A stretch of 64,000 nucleotides of DNA from positions 62,001-126,000 of the forward strand of contig SXOB01000028.1 of NCBI GenBank assembly GCA_005776945.1, in the 5' to 3' direction. The DNA is from Pseudomonadota bacterium. GTDB taxonomy: Bacteria > Myxococcota_A > UBA796 > GCA-2862545. Position 1 is the stretch's first letter. The number at the start of each line of letters is the position of its first letter. Below are positions 1 through 8,649 of this stretch, one piece after another. A model generated the notes under the pieces. That model was given only the letters and a program-made list of their open reading frames with translations. It was not told the DNA's origin and made no database searches. A program made the translations under genes and the position numbers.

Positions 1-205
1 GGAAGCAAAGGCCGATGCCGGTTTCGCAGAGGATGTTGCGGCCGTCGGGTTCCCGGACGAGCATCGCGCGGCAGGCGAGCGGCACGCGGTGGGCGTCGTC
101 GGGCGGCAACCAGCGGGCCCAAACGGCACGCGGCGCGTTGCCGAACATCGAGCCGCCGTCCAGCCGTTGGCCGTTGCCAAGTATCGCCGAGATCGTTCGG
201 TCCAT
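1..205 (-). CDS. MBL-fold metallo-hydrolase, N-terminal 68 residues (runs off the left edge)
   Basis: Reading leftward from an ATG at 205 gives an open frame to the window edge. The N-terminus contains an [15 protein letters not shown]-type stretch followed by a PLACRAMLV strand and ETGIGLCF. This layout is common in metallo-beta-lactamase-fold hydrolases, where the substrate-side strand precedes the HxHxDH metal motif; that motif would lie outside the window. The gene starts eight bases after the stop of the serine hydrolase upstream, so the two are probably co-transcribed. No strong ribosome binding site is visible, which fits translational coupling. The fold is recognised; the substrate cannot be given. 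Confidence 0.7.
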   Translation of the reverse strand, partial: MDRTISAILGNGQRLDGGSMFGNAPRAVWARWLPPDDAHRVPLACRAMLVREPDGRNILCETGIGLCF

Positions 206-213
206 AGGCGCCG

Positions 214-1254
214 CTAAGCCGGACGATCGCGGCCCGCTCCCCGGCCCCAGGTTGCAGAGACGGCGTCGTGGAAGGCTGGGCGAAGTGCCCGGATGGCCGA
301 CCGTTCGTCGCGGGGGTGGAGGCGATTCGTGAGCAGGACGGCGACGAGGTCCCAAGAGGGGACCAGCCAGATCGAAGTGCCGGTGAAGCCGAGGTGGCCG
401 ATGGCGTCGTCGGGAAAGGCGCTGCCGGTGGACGTGTACCCGCCCCGCGTCGGCGTGTCCCAACCGAGCACATGGCTGCCCCGGCCGCGTGTGGTCGCGA
501 AGGCGCGAAGCGTCGGGCCGTCCAACGGGCTTGGCCGGCCCGCGATCGCGTCGAGGACGGCGACGCCGACCCGCGCGACCTCGCGCGCCGAGGCAAACAG
601 GCCGGCGTGTGTGCTCACTCCGCCCATCGCGGCGGCATTGGGGTCGTGGACGGTGCCGCGAATCAACCCGCGGACGGGGTCCAGTTCGGTGGCCGCGGCC
701 GTGGGGTCCCCCCAGCTCAGGCGGGCGCCAAGGGGTCCGGCGACCCGTTCGGCGACGAGCGTGTCGAGCGGAGCATCTCCTACGTGCTCCAGCCACCTGA
801 GCAACCAAAGGAAGCCAAGGTCGCTGTAGACGGAACGCACCCCGGGCGGCGCTTCTGGCTGCACGGCGGCAAGGGCGTCGAGCACCCAACGGCGGTCCAC
901 GACGCCGGGCTCCAGGCCCGCGAACAGGGGCGCGACGGCCGGGAGACCGGAGTCGTGGTGGAGCAGATGCCGGGGTGTGACCCCGGCCGGTGCGTCGGGG
1001 AAATGATGCGTGAGGGGGACGTCGAGGACCCCGAGGTCGCGGCTGCAGGAGGCCGCGACAAGCGCGCCGGCCAACACCTTCGTCAAGCTTGCCAAGTCGT
1101 AGACCTGGCCGTCCGCAGCGGGGACCCCCGGGTCGAGGCACGCCATGCCCAACGTGACGTCAAGGCGCGTCTGGCCGCCTTGCCAGACCACCGCGCTCAC
1201 ACTGGGAATGGCGGGCATGGCGGCTGCCAGGACCGCCCAAGGGTCGGGCGTCAC
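214..1254 (-). CDS. Serine hydrolase of the class C beta-lactamase / PBP4* family
   Basis: 346 residues, GTG start. The serine nucleophile sits in the SLTK (SxxK) motif near residue 56, followed by a YSDLG tyrosine motif near 145 and a HLGFTGTS block near 290 that takes the place of the KTG triad. These define the beta-lactamase/penicillin-recognising fold used by esterases, D-amino-acid peptidases and class C beta-lactamases. There is no clear signal peptide, so a cytoplasmic esterase or peptidase is as likely as a cell-wall enzyme. It is followed closely by an MBL-fold hydrolase on the same strand and diverges from accD with only about 40 bases between the starts. Resistance cannot be inferred from this sequence. 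Confidence 0.75.
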   Translation of the reverse strand: MTPDPWAVLAAAMPAIPSVSAVVWQGGQTRLDVTLGMACLDPGVPAADGQVYDLASLTKVLAGALVAASCSRDLGVLDVPLTHHFPDAPAGVTPRHLLHHDSGLPAVAPLFAGLEPGVVDRRWVLDALAAVQPEAPPGVRSVYSDLGFLWLLRWLEHVGDAPLDTLVAERVAGPLGARLSWGDPTAAATELDPVRGLIRGTVHDPNAAAMGGVSTHAGLFASAREVARVGVAVLDAIAGRPSPLDGPTLRAFATTRGRGSHVLGWDTPTRGGYTSTGSAFPDDAIGHLGFTGTSIWLVPSWDLVAVLLTNRLHPRDERSAIRALRPAFHDAVSATWGRGAGRDRPA

Positions 1255-1295
1255 GTGGCGACGGGCCTAACCCCCGCGATACGCGGCGAGCCGAG

Positions 1296-2231
1296 GTGAG
1301 CGTGGCGGGGAAGCGGTGGTTCGAGCGACCGGACGCGATGGCGGTGCCCTCGCGCGAGTCGGCCGCGGATCCGGCGACGCCAGAGTTCTACACGCGGTGT
1401 CCGTCCTGTACGGAGTTGCTCTACGACGAGGCCCTGCGCGAAGCGATCAAGGTGTGCGGACGCTGCGGACACCATTTCCCGCTTGAACCCGAGCTTCGCC
1501 TGCTCAGCCTGTGCGACGTTGGCACGTTGGTCGAACACGATGGCCACCTCGTCGCCCGCGACCTGCTCGGCTTCTTCGACAGCAAGCCCTACAAGGCGCG
1601 GCTCGCGTCGAGCCAGAAGGCGATCGGACGCAGCGATGCATTCTACTCGGCCTCTGGCGCCGTCTGGGGCGTGCCCGTCGAGGTCGGCTGCTTCGACTTC
1701 CGCTTTATGGGCGGGTCGATGGGTGCGGTCGTCGGGGAGTCGATCACCCGCCTCTACGAGCGCGCCACGGAGCGCAAAGTACCTGCGATCGTGGTGAGCG
1801 CGTCGGGCGGCGCCCGCATGCAGGAGGGCGTGTTGTCCCTCATGCAGATGGCGCGCACGTGCGCTGCCCTTGGCCGCCTGCGCGACGAAGCTGGCATGCC
1901 CTATGTGTCGGTGCTCACCCACCCGACCACGGGCGGGGTCGCCGCGTCGTTCGCGATGTTGGGCGACATCATCCTGGCGGAGCCGCGCAGTTTGATTGGC
2001 TTCGCGGGACCGCGCGTGATCAAAGAGACGATCGGTCAGGCCCTGCCCGAGGGCTTCCAGACGTCGGAGTACCTGCTCGATCACGGCATGATCGATGCGA
2101 TTGTGGAGCGCTCGGCGCTTCGGAGCACGATCGGTCGCCTGCTTCGTCAGCTGCTTGGGCTTCCGGCCTTGCCCGACGAGGGCCGCACCACGGGGACGCC
2201 GGCGCCAGTGCGCGAGGCCGGCTCGGCGTGA
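1296..2231 (+). CDS. accD: Acetyl-CoA carboxylase carboxyltransferase subunit beta
   Basis: 311 residues, GTG start. The subunit transfers carboxyl groups from carboxybiotin to acetyl-CoA, making malonyl-CoA for fatty-acid synthesis, as part of the AccA-AccD heterotetramer in the cytoplasm. An N-terminal four-Cys zinc ribbon (C35, C38, C54, C57) is followed by the crotonase-like core, with GGSMGAVVGE and SASGGARMQEG blocks. The length is normal. The last base of the stop lies beyond the GTG of folC (GTGA overlap), so the two genes are translationally coupled, as accD-folC is in many proteobacteria. accA is not in the window. Confidence 0.95.
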   Translation: MSVAGKRWFERPDAMAVPSRESAADPATPEFYTRCPSCTELLYDEALREAIKVCGRCGHHFPLEPELRLLSLCDVGTLVEHDGHLVARDLLGFFDSKPYKARLASSQKAIGRSDAFYSASGAVWGVPVEVGCFDFRFMGGSMGAVVGESITRLYERATERKVPAIVVSASGGARMQEGVLSLMQMARTCAALGRLRDEAGMPYVSVLTHPTTGGVAASFAMLGDIILAEPRSLIGFAGPRVIKETIGQALPEGFQTSEYLLDHGMIDAIVERSALRSTIGRLLRQLLGLPALPDEGRTTGTPAPVREAGSA

Positions 2232-3490
2232 ACGACCATCCCGCGCTCGAGGCGGCAGCCCGGTTCGGCGTGCGTCTCGGGCTCGACCGCATGCGGGCCT
2301 TCTTGGCGACCCTCGCCGACCCACAACTGAGGTCGCCCGTTGTCCACATCGGGGGCACGAACGGCAAGGGGAGCACGACGACGTTGGTGACTGCGGCGTT
2401 GGTCGATGCCGGCTACCGGGTCGGGACCACGATTTCGCCCCATCTCCAGCAGATCAACGAGCGAATCCAGATCGACGGGGCTCCGCTCGCCGACGACGTG
2501 CTCGACGGGCTGTTGTGTGATGTGGACGCTGCGCGGCGCCGCTGGGCCGAGAGCGTCGGGGCCCCCGACGCGCCGCTCACCTACTTTGAGCTCGCGACCG
2601 CCAGCGCCTTTGTTGCGTTTGCGCGCGCCCACGTCGGCGTATCGGTCGTCGAGGTGGGCTTGGGTGGGCGCCTCGACGCCACGAACGTCGTCGAGCCGTC
2701 GGCGTGCGCCATCGTGACCGTCGGCATGGATCACGAAGCGGAGTTGGGGTCGACGTTCGGCGCGATTGCGGGCGAAAAGGCCGGCATCCTCAAACCGGGC
2801 GTGCCAGGGGTGCTGGGGCCCATGCCAGAGGAGGCCCAGCGCGCGATCGAGGCCGTGGCGACCTCCGTCGGTGCACCGTTGTGGGTGCCCGGGCGCCACC
2901 TGCGGCGCGCTGCGCGGTCGGACGGCGCTTGGGATCTTGCCACGCCAGCGGGGCAACTTTCGGGCGTGCGCTTGCGCCTTGCGGGGGCCCACCAAGGCGG
3001 CAACGCGCTCGTCGCGCTTGGCTTGTTGCACCATATGCGCGCGGCCGGTCTGTCCATCCCCGACGACGCCATCCTGAGCGGCTTCGCTCGCGCATTCATC
3101 GGGGGGCGCGTGGAGGAGCTGGCGCCGGGGCTCGTGGTCGACGGCGCACACAACGCCGAAGGTGCCGCAGCGCTCGCGGCGTGGCTCGCGCGCCGAGAGC
3201 GCCCACGGCGTCGCCTTCTCCTGTGGGGGATGGGGGAGGACCGCGAGCCGGAGGCGATCCTGCCGGTGCTTCTGCCCCATGTCGACGCCGTCATCACGAC
3301 CCACGGTCGCCACCCCAAGGCGCGGCCGTCCGGCGAACTGGCCGCACGGATTGCGCCGTGGGTTCCCGGTGTGCGCGACGGGGGCCCGATCGAGGTGGCG
3401 CTCGCCGCCGCCCGCGCCGATGCCGACGAGGTCATCGTCAGCGGCAGCCTCTACTTGGTTGGCGCCGTCCGGGATCTCGTCGGTCGCTGA
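2228..3490 (+). CDS. folC: Bifunctional folylpolyglutamate synthase / dihydrofolate synthase
   Basis: 420 residues. FolC adds glutamate to dihydropteroate and to reduced folates, using ATP. The Mur-ligase-type P-loop GTNGKGS is at residues 43-49 (K47), the SPHL and ERIQ segments follow, and the C-terminal domain carries the VDGAHN block typical of FolC. The frame is open far upstream inside accD, but GTG at 2228 is chosen because it overlaps the accD stop as GTGA and gives the standard FolC N-terminus. It ends four bases before the convergent holB stop, leaving no room for an intrinsic terminator. Confidence 0.93.
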   Translation: MNDHPALEAAARFGVRLGLDRMRAFLATLADPQLRSPVVHIGGTNGKGSTTTLVTAALVDAGYRVGTTISPHLQQINERIQIDGAPLADDVLDGLLCDVDAARRRWAESVGAPDAPLTYFELATASAFVAFARAHVGVSVVEVGLGGRLDATNVVEPSACAIVTVGMDHEAELGSTFGAIAGEKAGILKPGVPGVLGPMPEEAQRAIEAVATSVGAPLWVPGRHLRRAARSDGAWDLATPAGQLSGVRLRLAGAHQGGNALVALGLLHHMRAAGLSIPDDAILSGFARAFIGGRVEELAPGLVVDGAHNAEGAAALAAWLARRERPRRRLLLWGMGEDREPEAILPVLLPHVDAVITTHGRHPKARPSGELAARIAPWVPGVRDGGPIEVALAAARADADEVIVSGSLYLVGAVRDLVGR

Positions 3491-3494
3491 GCCG

Positions 3495-4496
3495 TCAGGA
3501 TCCGAGTTCGGTCGCGATGCGGGCCAGCAGGGCGTCGACGACGGAACGGCCGGCGACGAAGACGGCCAGCTGGTCGCGGGCGTCGCGTACGGCCGTGGCG
3601 CAGCGGGCGAGCCCGTCCGGGCCCAGGCGTCGACCCCAAGGCTCGGTGGTGTCGGCGACGTCTGGGTGAATGCGCGGGACGGTCGCAGCGGCCAGCGAAA
3701 GGGCAGCATCCCGCAAGAGTTCGTCGAGGACGTCGAGTGCGACGTCGAGGCGGGCTGTCCATTCCTGTCGTTTGCCCCCCGTGTGTTCGACGGCCCACTC
3801 GTTGCGGCTCGGAAGGCCGCCAGCGAGGGCTGTCAGCAGGCCGTCCCGCAGCGCGCGGCGTTCGTCGAGGACGTCGCCGTCGAGCGCCACGGCTGGGCGG
3901 CCGTGGCAGGCGGCCGCTCGGCCCTCGGCCTGGTCTACGCCCTTGGACTGTAGCCAGGCAGCGATCTCGTTGGTCGCCACGACGCCAAAACGAATGTGTT
4001 GTGTGCGGCTGCGAAGCGTGGGCAACAGGGCCGAGGCATTCGTGGCGATCAGGATGAAATGGGTGTCTGCGGGGGGCTCCTCGAGCGTCTTGAGGAGCGC
4101 GTTGGCGCTCGCCGGGGCCAGAGCTTCGGCCGGCTCGACGACGATGAATCGCTTGCGCCCCATGTACCGATGGTAGGACGTCTTGCGCAGCACCTCGCGA
4201 ACCTCGGCGACCGCGATCTGGCCGCTGGCGCGGTCCCCTTGTGGCGACACTTCGATCCAATCTGGAAAGACGCCGCGCTCAAGGGCCGTGCAGGTCCGGC
4301 ACCGGCCACAGGCGTCGGCCCCCGATGGCGCTTCGCAGTTGGCGAGCGCGGCCAGCGCACGTGCGACACGTGTGCGACCGACGCCGGCCGGCCCTTCGAA
4401 CAGGAGGGCGTGGTGCAGGCGGTCGCGCAGGAGGCTCCGCGTGAGGCGGGCCCACAACGGTGCGTGGCCGATGAAGGGCAAGGCGGTGGCGGTCAC
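3495..4496 (-). CDS. holB: DNA polymerase III delta-prime subunit (clamp-loader ATPase)
   Basis: 333 residues, GTG start. This is a clamp-loader AAA+ protein. A four-Cys zinc module (C54, C63, C66, C69) sits inside the ATPase domain, and there are ALLKTLEEPP and TLRSRTQHIRF (SRC-like arginine finger) motifs. The P-loop reads GPAGVGRT at 35-42, with Arg41 in place of the usual Lys. E. coli delta-prime also fails to bind ATP, so the substitution supports HolB over the ATP-hydrolysing DnaX. A 56-residue gene ends nine bases upstream on the same strand. Confidence 0.85.
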   Translation of the reverse strand: MTATALPFIGHAPLWARLTRSLLRDRLHHALLFEGPAGVGRTRVARALAALANCEAPSGADACGRCRTCTALERGVFPDWIEVSPQGDRASGQIAVAEVREVLRKTSYHRYMGRKRFIVVEPAEALAPASANALLKTLEEPPADTHFILIATNASALLPTLRSRTQHIRFGVVATNEIAAWLQSKGVDQAEGRAAACHGRPAVALDGDVLDERRALRDGLLTALAGGLPSRNEWAVEHTGGKRQEWTARLDVALDVLDELLRDAALSLAAATVPRIHPDVADTTEPWGRRLGPDGLARCATAVRDARDQLAVFVAGRSVVDALLARIATELGS

Positions 4497-4505
4497 CGCG
4501 GCCCG

Positions 4506-4676
4506 TCAGTTCCCGGTCGGGGCGACCTGCGCGGGAGGAGCCGCCGCGTCGATCTCGGGCGTGTGAATCGGGAACACCGGGGTGGTGCCGCGACGGTTCG
4601 CCGCCTTGCGGTCCTTGCCCGCATTCTTGCGGCGGATCTCGCGACGCTTCCAAGTGGTGGCGGTCTTGCTGGCCAT
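4506..4676 (-). CDS. Small basic protein of unknown function upstream of holB
   Basis: 56 residues starting MASKTATTWKRREIRRKN. The N-terminal half is very rich in Lys and Arg and ends in an RRGTTPVFPIH segment; the tail is Ala/Pro-rich. An in-frame upstream start at 4718 exists, but the ATG at 4676 gives a protein that begins directly with the basic region and leaves space for a promoter. Short Lys/Arg-rich proteins with a GTTP segment are, from memory, found in other Myxococcota. Nucleic-acid or ribosome binding is a guess from charge alone. It probably shares a transcript with holB. Confidence 0.55.
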   Translation of the reverse strand: MASKTATTWKRREIRRKNAGKDRKAANRRGTTPVFPIHTPEIDAAAPPAQVAPTGN

Positions 4677-4790
4677 GGCGTCCTCGGCGGTTTCGGTCGG
4701 CGGGGCTATCGACGCCATGGGATGCCGTCAACCACGGCTCGGTCCTGGCCCGCCGGGTTGCGTCCCGCTACGGCGATCGCGGGGGAGTCG

Positions 4791-5564
4791 ATGCGCTTCG
4801 CGATCTTGGGGAGTTGGTTGGGGTGCGATCTCCTGGTGGAGGCCGAAGACGTCGCAGACGCGATCGGCGGCCTGACGAATCCGCTCGTGGCCCAGGGCGT
4901 CATCCTGGCGGTGGAACCCGCCCAGGACCCCGATGCGGCCGCGTTGCTCGAGGGGTCGGCGTACGCGCCGGGGACCGGGGCGACCGTCTTTCTCGCGGAC
5001 GCCAAGAGCGCTGCGGATCTTGCGAACGCGCCGGTGACCGGCGGCACGGTCAGCGTCGGCGGGGTCGCCGCCACCGACGCGGGCGATGGGTCCTACCTCA
5101 TCGAACCGTCGGCGGGCCTTACGTATACGCCAGGCGCTTCGTGGACAGTTTCGATCGCGGTACCCGAGACGGATCCGGCCGTTGCCGACGTCGTCCTGCC
5201 CGCCAGAGCGACGTTCACCGTGCCCGACCTGCACGTGCCTGGCGCGGACCTCGAGATCGACCTGACCGGACAGGGGTTCACGTCGGCGCTCGGCGTCCTG
5301 TTGGACAGCAACGGTGCGCTCGTTTGGAGCAACGAGCCCCAGACGATCGAGGAGGTGTACGAAGCGTCAGGCAACTACGAGGTGGCGTCGCTCCTCGTGC
5401 CGGGGGCGGATCTGGCGACCGACGGCGTCTACCTGCTTGGCGTGGCCGGCCTCGTCGGGACGACGGCCGACCAGTTGTCGGGCATGAACACCGCGCTGAG
5501 CAATGTCTCGGCGGGACAGATTGTGTTCAAGCCGCTCACGGTGGGCAGCCTGCCGGCCCACTGA
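4791..5564 (+). CDS. Probable lipoprotein of unknown function
   Basis: 257 residues. The ATG at 4791 follows a GGGGGAG ribosome binding site. The N-terminus MRFAILGSWLGC is a very short signal-like stretch ending in Cys12, so lipid attachment is inferred. The rest is Ala/Gly/Thr/Val-rich with a TVSVGGVAATDAGDGSY segment resembling small beta-sandwich (carboxypeptidase-regulatory-like) domains, and no catalytic motif. No family is recognised. It converges on the thiolase gene with 44 bases between stops, which contain a short GGCGGC/GCCGCC inverted repeat but no T-run. Confidence 0.65.
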   Translation: MRFAILGSWLGCDLLVEAEDVADAIGGLTNPLVAQGVILAVEPAQDPDAAALLEGSAYAPGTGATVFLADAKSAADLANAPVTGGTVSVGGVAATDAGDGSYLIEPSAGLTYTPGASWTVSIAVPETDPAVADVVLPARATFTVPDLHVPGADLEIDLTGQGFTSALGVLLDSNGALVWSNEPQTIEEVYEASGNYEVASLLVPGADLATDGVYLLGVAGLVGTTADQLSGMNTALSNVSAGQIVFKPLTVGSLPAH

Positions 5565-5608
5565 GCGTAGGTGGCGGCGGGGCGGATTTGGCGCATTGCC
5601 GCCGGCGG

Positions 5609-6859
5609 TCAGAGGTTGCGGAAGGTCGCCGCGACGACGGTCTTGTCGTCGCCGCCCATGTTGACCGTGAGGCCGACCGACGGCCGCTTTGCAAGCTGGT
5701 AGTCGCCGCAATGGCCCTTCATCTGTCGCCAGATCTCGAGCACCTGCTTGACACCCGAAGCGCCGACGGGGTGGCCAAAGCCGACGAGGCCGCCGCCGGT
5801 GTTGATCGGCTTGTCGCCTGTCAGCGACGTCCGGCCTTCCCGCACCATCGCCGCGCTTTGGCCGACGTCACAAAAGCCAGCGGCCTCCATCATCAACAGT
5901 TCGGTGACGGTGAAGCAGTCGTGGACTTCGGCGACGTCGATGTCGGCGGGCTTCAAGCCGGCGGCGGCGTAGGCGCGGGCGGTTGCGGTGGCCGACGTCT
6001 CCAGACGGGTCGGGTCGCCGTCGCGGTACAGGTCGCCGGTGCACAGGGCGAGCGACGTGATTTCGATGGCGTCGGACGGCGAGCGCCCGAGCTTACGTAG
6101 GCCCGCTTCGCTGACAATCAGCGCCGCGGCGCCCCCGTCGGACACCTGGGAGCAGTCGGACATCTTCATGTAGGGCTGCAACTCAGCGTTGGACAGGAAG
6201 GCGGCGTTCTTCGGGTTGACGCTGCCGGCCGTCTCCAGGTCCATCTTGACCGCGCGCATGTGGGCGAGCGGGTTGCGGTTGGCGTTGGCGTAGGCCTTGA
6301 CGCTGACGCGTCCGAGGTCCTCGTCAGTGAGCAGCCCCTTCTCGCGCAGTGCTTTGACGCGCCTCGCGAAGAGGGCAGGGAACGTGAAGTCGTCGATCGC
6401 GCGTTGACGGCGGTAGTGGCTGGCCCGGGCCAGGTAGTCGCCGCCGGTCCGGGCCGATGCGGTGGTCTGAACTTCGGCGCCGACGGCCAAGGCGATGTCT
6501 GTGCCAGCTTGGATGGACTCGTGGGCACTGGCCACGGCCAAGCCGCCCGACGCACACGCGGCCTCGACGCGCATCACGGGTTTGTAGCGGAGGCCCTCAT
6601 GGGCTCCGACGACTGCGGCACCGAGGTGCCCCTGTCCACAGAAGAGCTCTCCCACGAAATTGCCGATCCACGCCTTTTCGACGAGGTCGGCGGGGCAGGA
6701 GGTGGCCTCGAGGGCGCCGAGGACGGCCGAGGTGATGGTGTCTTCGAGCGTCGGGTTTTCGCGCTTGCCGAAGTCGGGGTGTTTCTCCCAGACGAAATCG
6801 GGGTGACGCTTGCCGATGAACGGCGTGATGGCGCCGCCAAGGATGAACGTGCGCCGCAT
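5609..6859 (-). CDS. Thiolase (acetyl-CoA acetyltransferase / SCP2-type)
   Basis: 416 residues. The nucleophile lies in the VEAACASGG motif (Cys102). HDCFT and a C-terminal GGLVGFGHPVGASG block supply the remaining active site. The HDCFT and GFGHPVGASG forms and the lack of a second typical Cys motif point to the SCP-x/lipid-transfer thiolase branch, so the enzyme could act on beta-oxidation ketoacyl-CoA or on less usual acyl-CoA. ATG 6859 has GGAGAG five bases ahead. A GTG at 6865 overlapping the upstream stop is the alternative. The upstream neighbour is a membrane-anchored protein transcribed together with it. Confidence 0.85.
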   Translation of the reverse strand: MRRTFILGGAITPFIGKRHPDFVWEKHPDFGKRENPTLEDTITSAVLGALEATSCPADLVEKAWIGNFVGELFCGQGHLGAAVVGAHEGLRYKPVMRVEAACASGGLAVASAHESIQAGTDIALAVGAEVQTTASARTGGDYLARASHYRRQRAIDDFTFPALFARRVKALREKGLLTDEDLGRVSVKAYANANRNPLAHMRAVKMDLETAGSVNPKNAAFLSNAELQPYMKMSDCSQVSDGGAAALIVSEAGLRKLGRSPSDAIEITSLALCTGDLYRDGDPTRLETSATATARAYAAAGLKPADIDVAEVHDCFTVTELLMMEAAGFCDVGQSAAMVREGRTSLTGDKPINTGGGLVGFGHPVGASGVKQVLEIWRQMKGHCGDYQLAKRPSVGLTVNMGGDDKTVVAATFRNL

Positions 6860-6861
6860 GG

Positions 6862-7524
6862 TCACTCTCCGCCTGCGGCGGGGGCGTCGGCTTCGTCTCG
6901 CGCAGCGGCCGCGGCGCGGGCGGCCTCCTGGGCTGCGAGAGCCTCCGGCGGCGGCGGTCCCGGGAGGTTCGCTGGCAACTGGGGCAACTGGGGATTCGTG
7001 TGGTACTCGACGAGGTACGCATCGATGCGATCGACGGCATCGACCGCTTCTTTCAGCTCCATGGCCGGGCTTGCGCGCACCTTCGCCACCCAGCCCTTGA
7101 TCCGCTCTTCGAGGATCGGGAAATCGCCGGCCGTGGGGTCGCGACGAAGGGCTCGAAGGTCGTTCATCAGCGTGAGGCTCTCGTCGGCCAGCGGCGTGAG
7201 CTCGGGGCGTTCAGCGAGCACGATGGCGCGTCGCGTCATCGCGAGCGGACCTGTCAGCCGGCCAGCGTAGACGGCCTCCGGCGTGTTCATCGCGCGCATC
7301 GCTTCGGCGGCTGCGGGGTGCGGGCCAAGGGCCGTCGCAGGGTCGAATTCGCGGCGCACTTTTTCGGCGCCCGGCCGAACGATCGGTTCGCCCGGCTTCC
7401 GGGGCTTGCGCTCGGTCGCGGTGGGGCCGTCGACGGCGCCTCCGGTGTCCGGGCTGGGGAAGAGCGCGATCGCGGCGACGATGGCCACGACACCGGCACC
7501 AACAAGCCACCACTGGCGCTTCAT
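6862..7524 (-). CDS. Membrane-anchored protein of unknown function
   Basis: 220 residues beginning MKRQWWLVGAGVVAIVAAI, one N-terminal transmembrane helix with a Lys/Arg inside face, then a soluble domain that would be periplasmic. The soluble part is helical with an ERIKGWVAKVRASPAMELKEAVDAVDRID segment broken by Pro, and an Ala-rich tail. ATG 7524 is preferred over the upstream start because it places a charged n-region before the helix and has GAGGAC upstream. It ends at the start of the thiolase gene. No family is recognised; pairing with thiolase gives no clear role. Confidence 0.65.
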   Translation of the reverse strand: MKRQWWLVGAGVVAIVAAIALFPSPDTGGAVDGPTATERKPRKPGEPIVRPGAEKVRREFDPATALGPHPAAAEAMRAMNTPEAVYAGRLTGPLAMTRRAIVLAERPELTPLADESLTLMNDLRALRRDPTAGDFPILEERIKGWVAKVRASPAMELKEAVDAVDRIDAYLVEYHTNPQLPQLPANLPGPPPPEALAAQEAARAAAAARDEADAPAAGGE

Positions 7525-7617
7525 GACGTCCTCGGGAGGGTGGCGGTCTACCTCGGGAGACGCGGGGGCCGCCACGGCCGGACGGTCCCGGCTTCGCCCC
7601 GCGGCGATTGTATCGTT

Positions 7618-7676
7618 CGAAAGATCACTTTCGTCCGTATAGCTGATCTCAGGATCTGCGGCGTTGCCCGCGGATC
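7618..7676. promoter_or_regulatory. GATC cluster and palindrome upstream of the Dam gene
   Basis: In the gap between two divergent genes, four GATC sites lie within 54 bases (7623, 7645, 7653, 7673). The first is part of a perfect hairpin-type palindrome, CGAAAG-ATCA-CTTTCG (7618-7633). The stretch is more AT-rich than its surroundings. GATC is the target of Dam-type methylases, and the gene just downstream encodes one, so autoregulation through methylation is a fair inference. No experimental or comparative support is available here. Confidence 0.5.
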
Positions 7677-7710
7677 CCTAGCGGTTACTTCGTGCAGAGC
7701 TTTCGGAGGG

Positions 7711-8574
7711 GTGTTGCGTCCTCTGTTGAAATGGGCCGGCGGCAAACACCGGCTCGTCCCCGAGATCGCGAAGGCGTTCGGCGGCCCGTGTCAGGGGACC
7801 TGGGTCGAGCCCTTTCTTGGTTCGGGCGCGGTCTTTCTGGCCTTGCGGGCCAGTGGCTTCGTGGGGCGTGCGCGCTTGGGCGACGCCAACGACAAGCTCA
7901 TCGCCGTGCACATCGCCGTGCGCGACCAACCCGACGCCGTCCTTTCGGCGCTTGGCGAGCTGCCCGCCGGGCCGACCTGGCCCGACGTGTTTGCCCGTGT
8001 CCGGGAGGCCTACAACGAGGGGCCGACGACGGGACCGAAACACGCCGCGAGATTTATGTGGCTCAACCGCGCGGCGTTCAACGGCTTGTACCGGGAGAAT
8101 CGCAAGGGCGAGTTCAACGTGCCGCGCGGCTCTTACGTCACCCTGAGCCTGCCTACTGCCGAGCACGTGCGGCAAGCCTCGGAGCTGCTCCAGGGCGTGG
8201 AGCTGACGACGATGGACTTCGGCGATCTCATGCGCGGCGTCGGCGAAGGCGACATGATCTACTGCGATCCGCCCTACGTCCCGTTGACGGAGACGGCGTC
8301 ATTCACGGGCTATTGCCGCCTTCCCTTTGGGCGAGCGGAGCACATTCGCCTCGCGGAAGCGGCGCGCCGCGCGGGCCTCGCTGGGGCGCGGGTCGTGCTG
8401 TCCAACCACGACCTGCCCGTCGTCCGCAACGAGTTGTACGCCGTCGATCGGGGATTCGAGCACGTGGCCCGGCCCCGTGTCGCGAGGGCGATCAGCCGCG
8501 CAGCCGCGAGTCGGGTGTCCGTCGACGAAATTCTGGCACGGATCGGCCCTACGGATCGGTCGAGCGCAGCCTGA
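7711..8574 (+). CDS. dam: DNA adenine methylase, D12 class (Dam-like)
   Basis: 287 residues. The N-terminal LLKWAGGKHRLVPEI and the EPFLGSGA motif (about 33-39) bind S-adenosylmethionine. The catalytic DPPY is at 186-189, followed by the aromatic TGY segment. This order is typical of the D12 class that methylates adenine in GATC. GTG 7711 is chosen because the family begins just before the KWAGGK motif and GGAGGG lies directly upstream; TTG 7714 is an alternative. No restriction endonuclease gene is next to it, so it looks solitary, for mismatch-repair strand marking or regulation. Confidence 0.85.
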   Translation: MLRPLLKWAGGKHRLVPEIAKAFGGPCQGTWVEPFLGSGAVFLALRASGFVGRARLGDANDKLIAVHIAVRDQPDAVLSALGELPAGPTWPDVFARVREAYNEGPTTGPKHAARFMWLNRAAFNGLYRENRKGEFNVPRGSYVTLSLPTAEHVRQASELLQGVELTTMDFGDLMRGVGEGDMIYCDPPYVPLTETASFTGYCRLPFGRAEHIRLAEAARRAGLAGARVVLSNHDLPVVRNELYAVDRGFEHVARPRVARAISRAAASRVSVDEILARIGPTDRSSAA

Positions 8575-8649
8575 GCGAGGGTGGGACGTCCGTCGGGAGC
8601 TTGCCGGCGACGTTGTCGGTGGCAATAGGAGGCGGACAGGGGAAGGTCC

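Noticed and set aside
1511-2227. Extension of folC far into accD
   Set aside because: The upstream frame has no FolC homology and the composition of a shadow; the GTGA overlap marks the true start.
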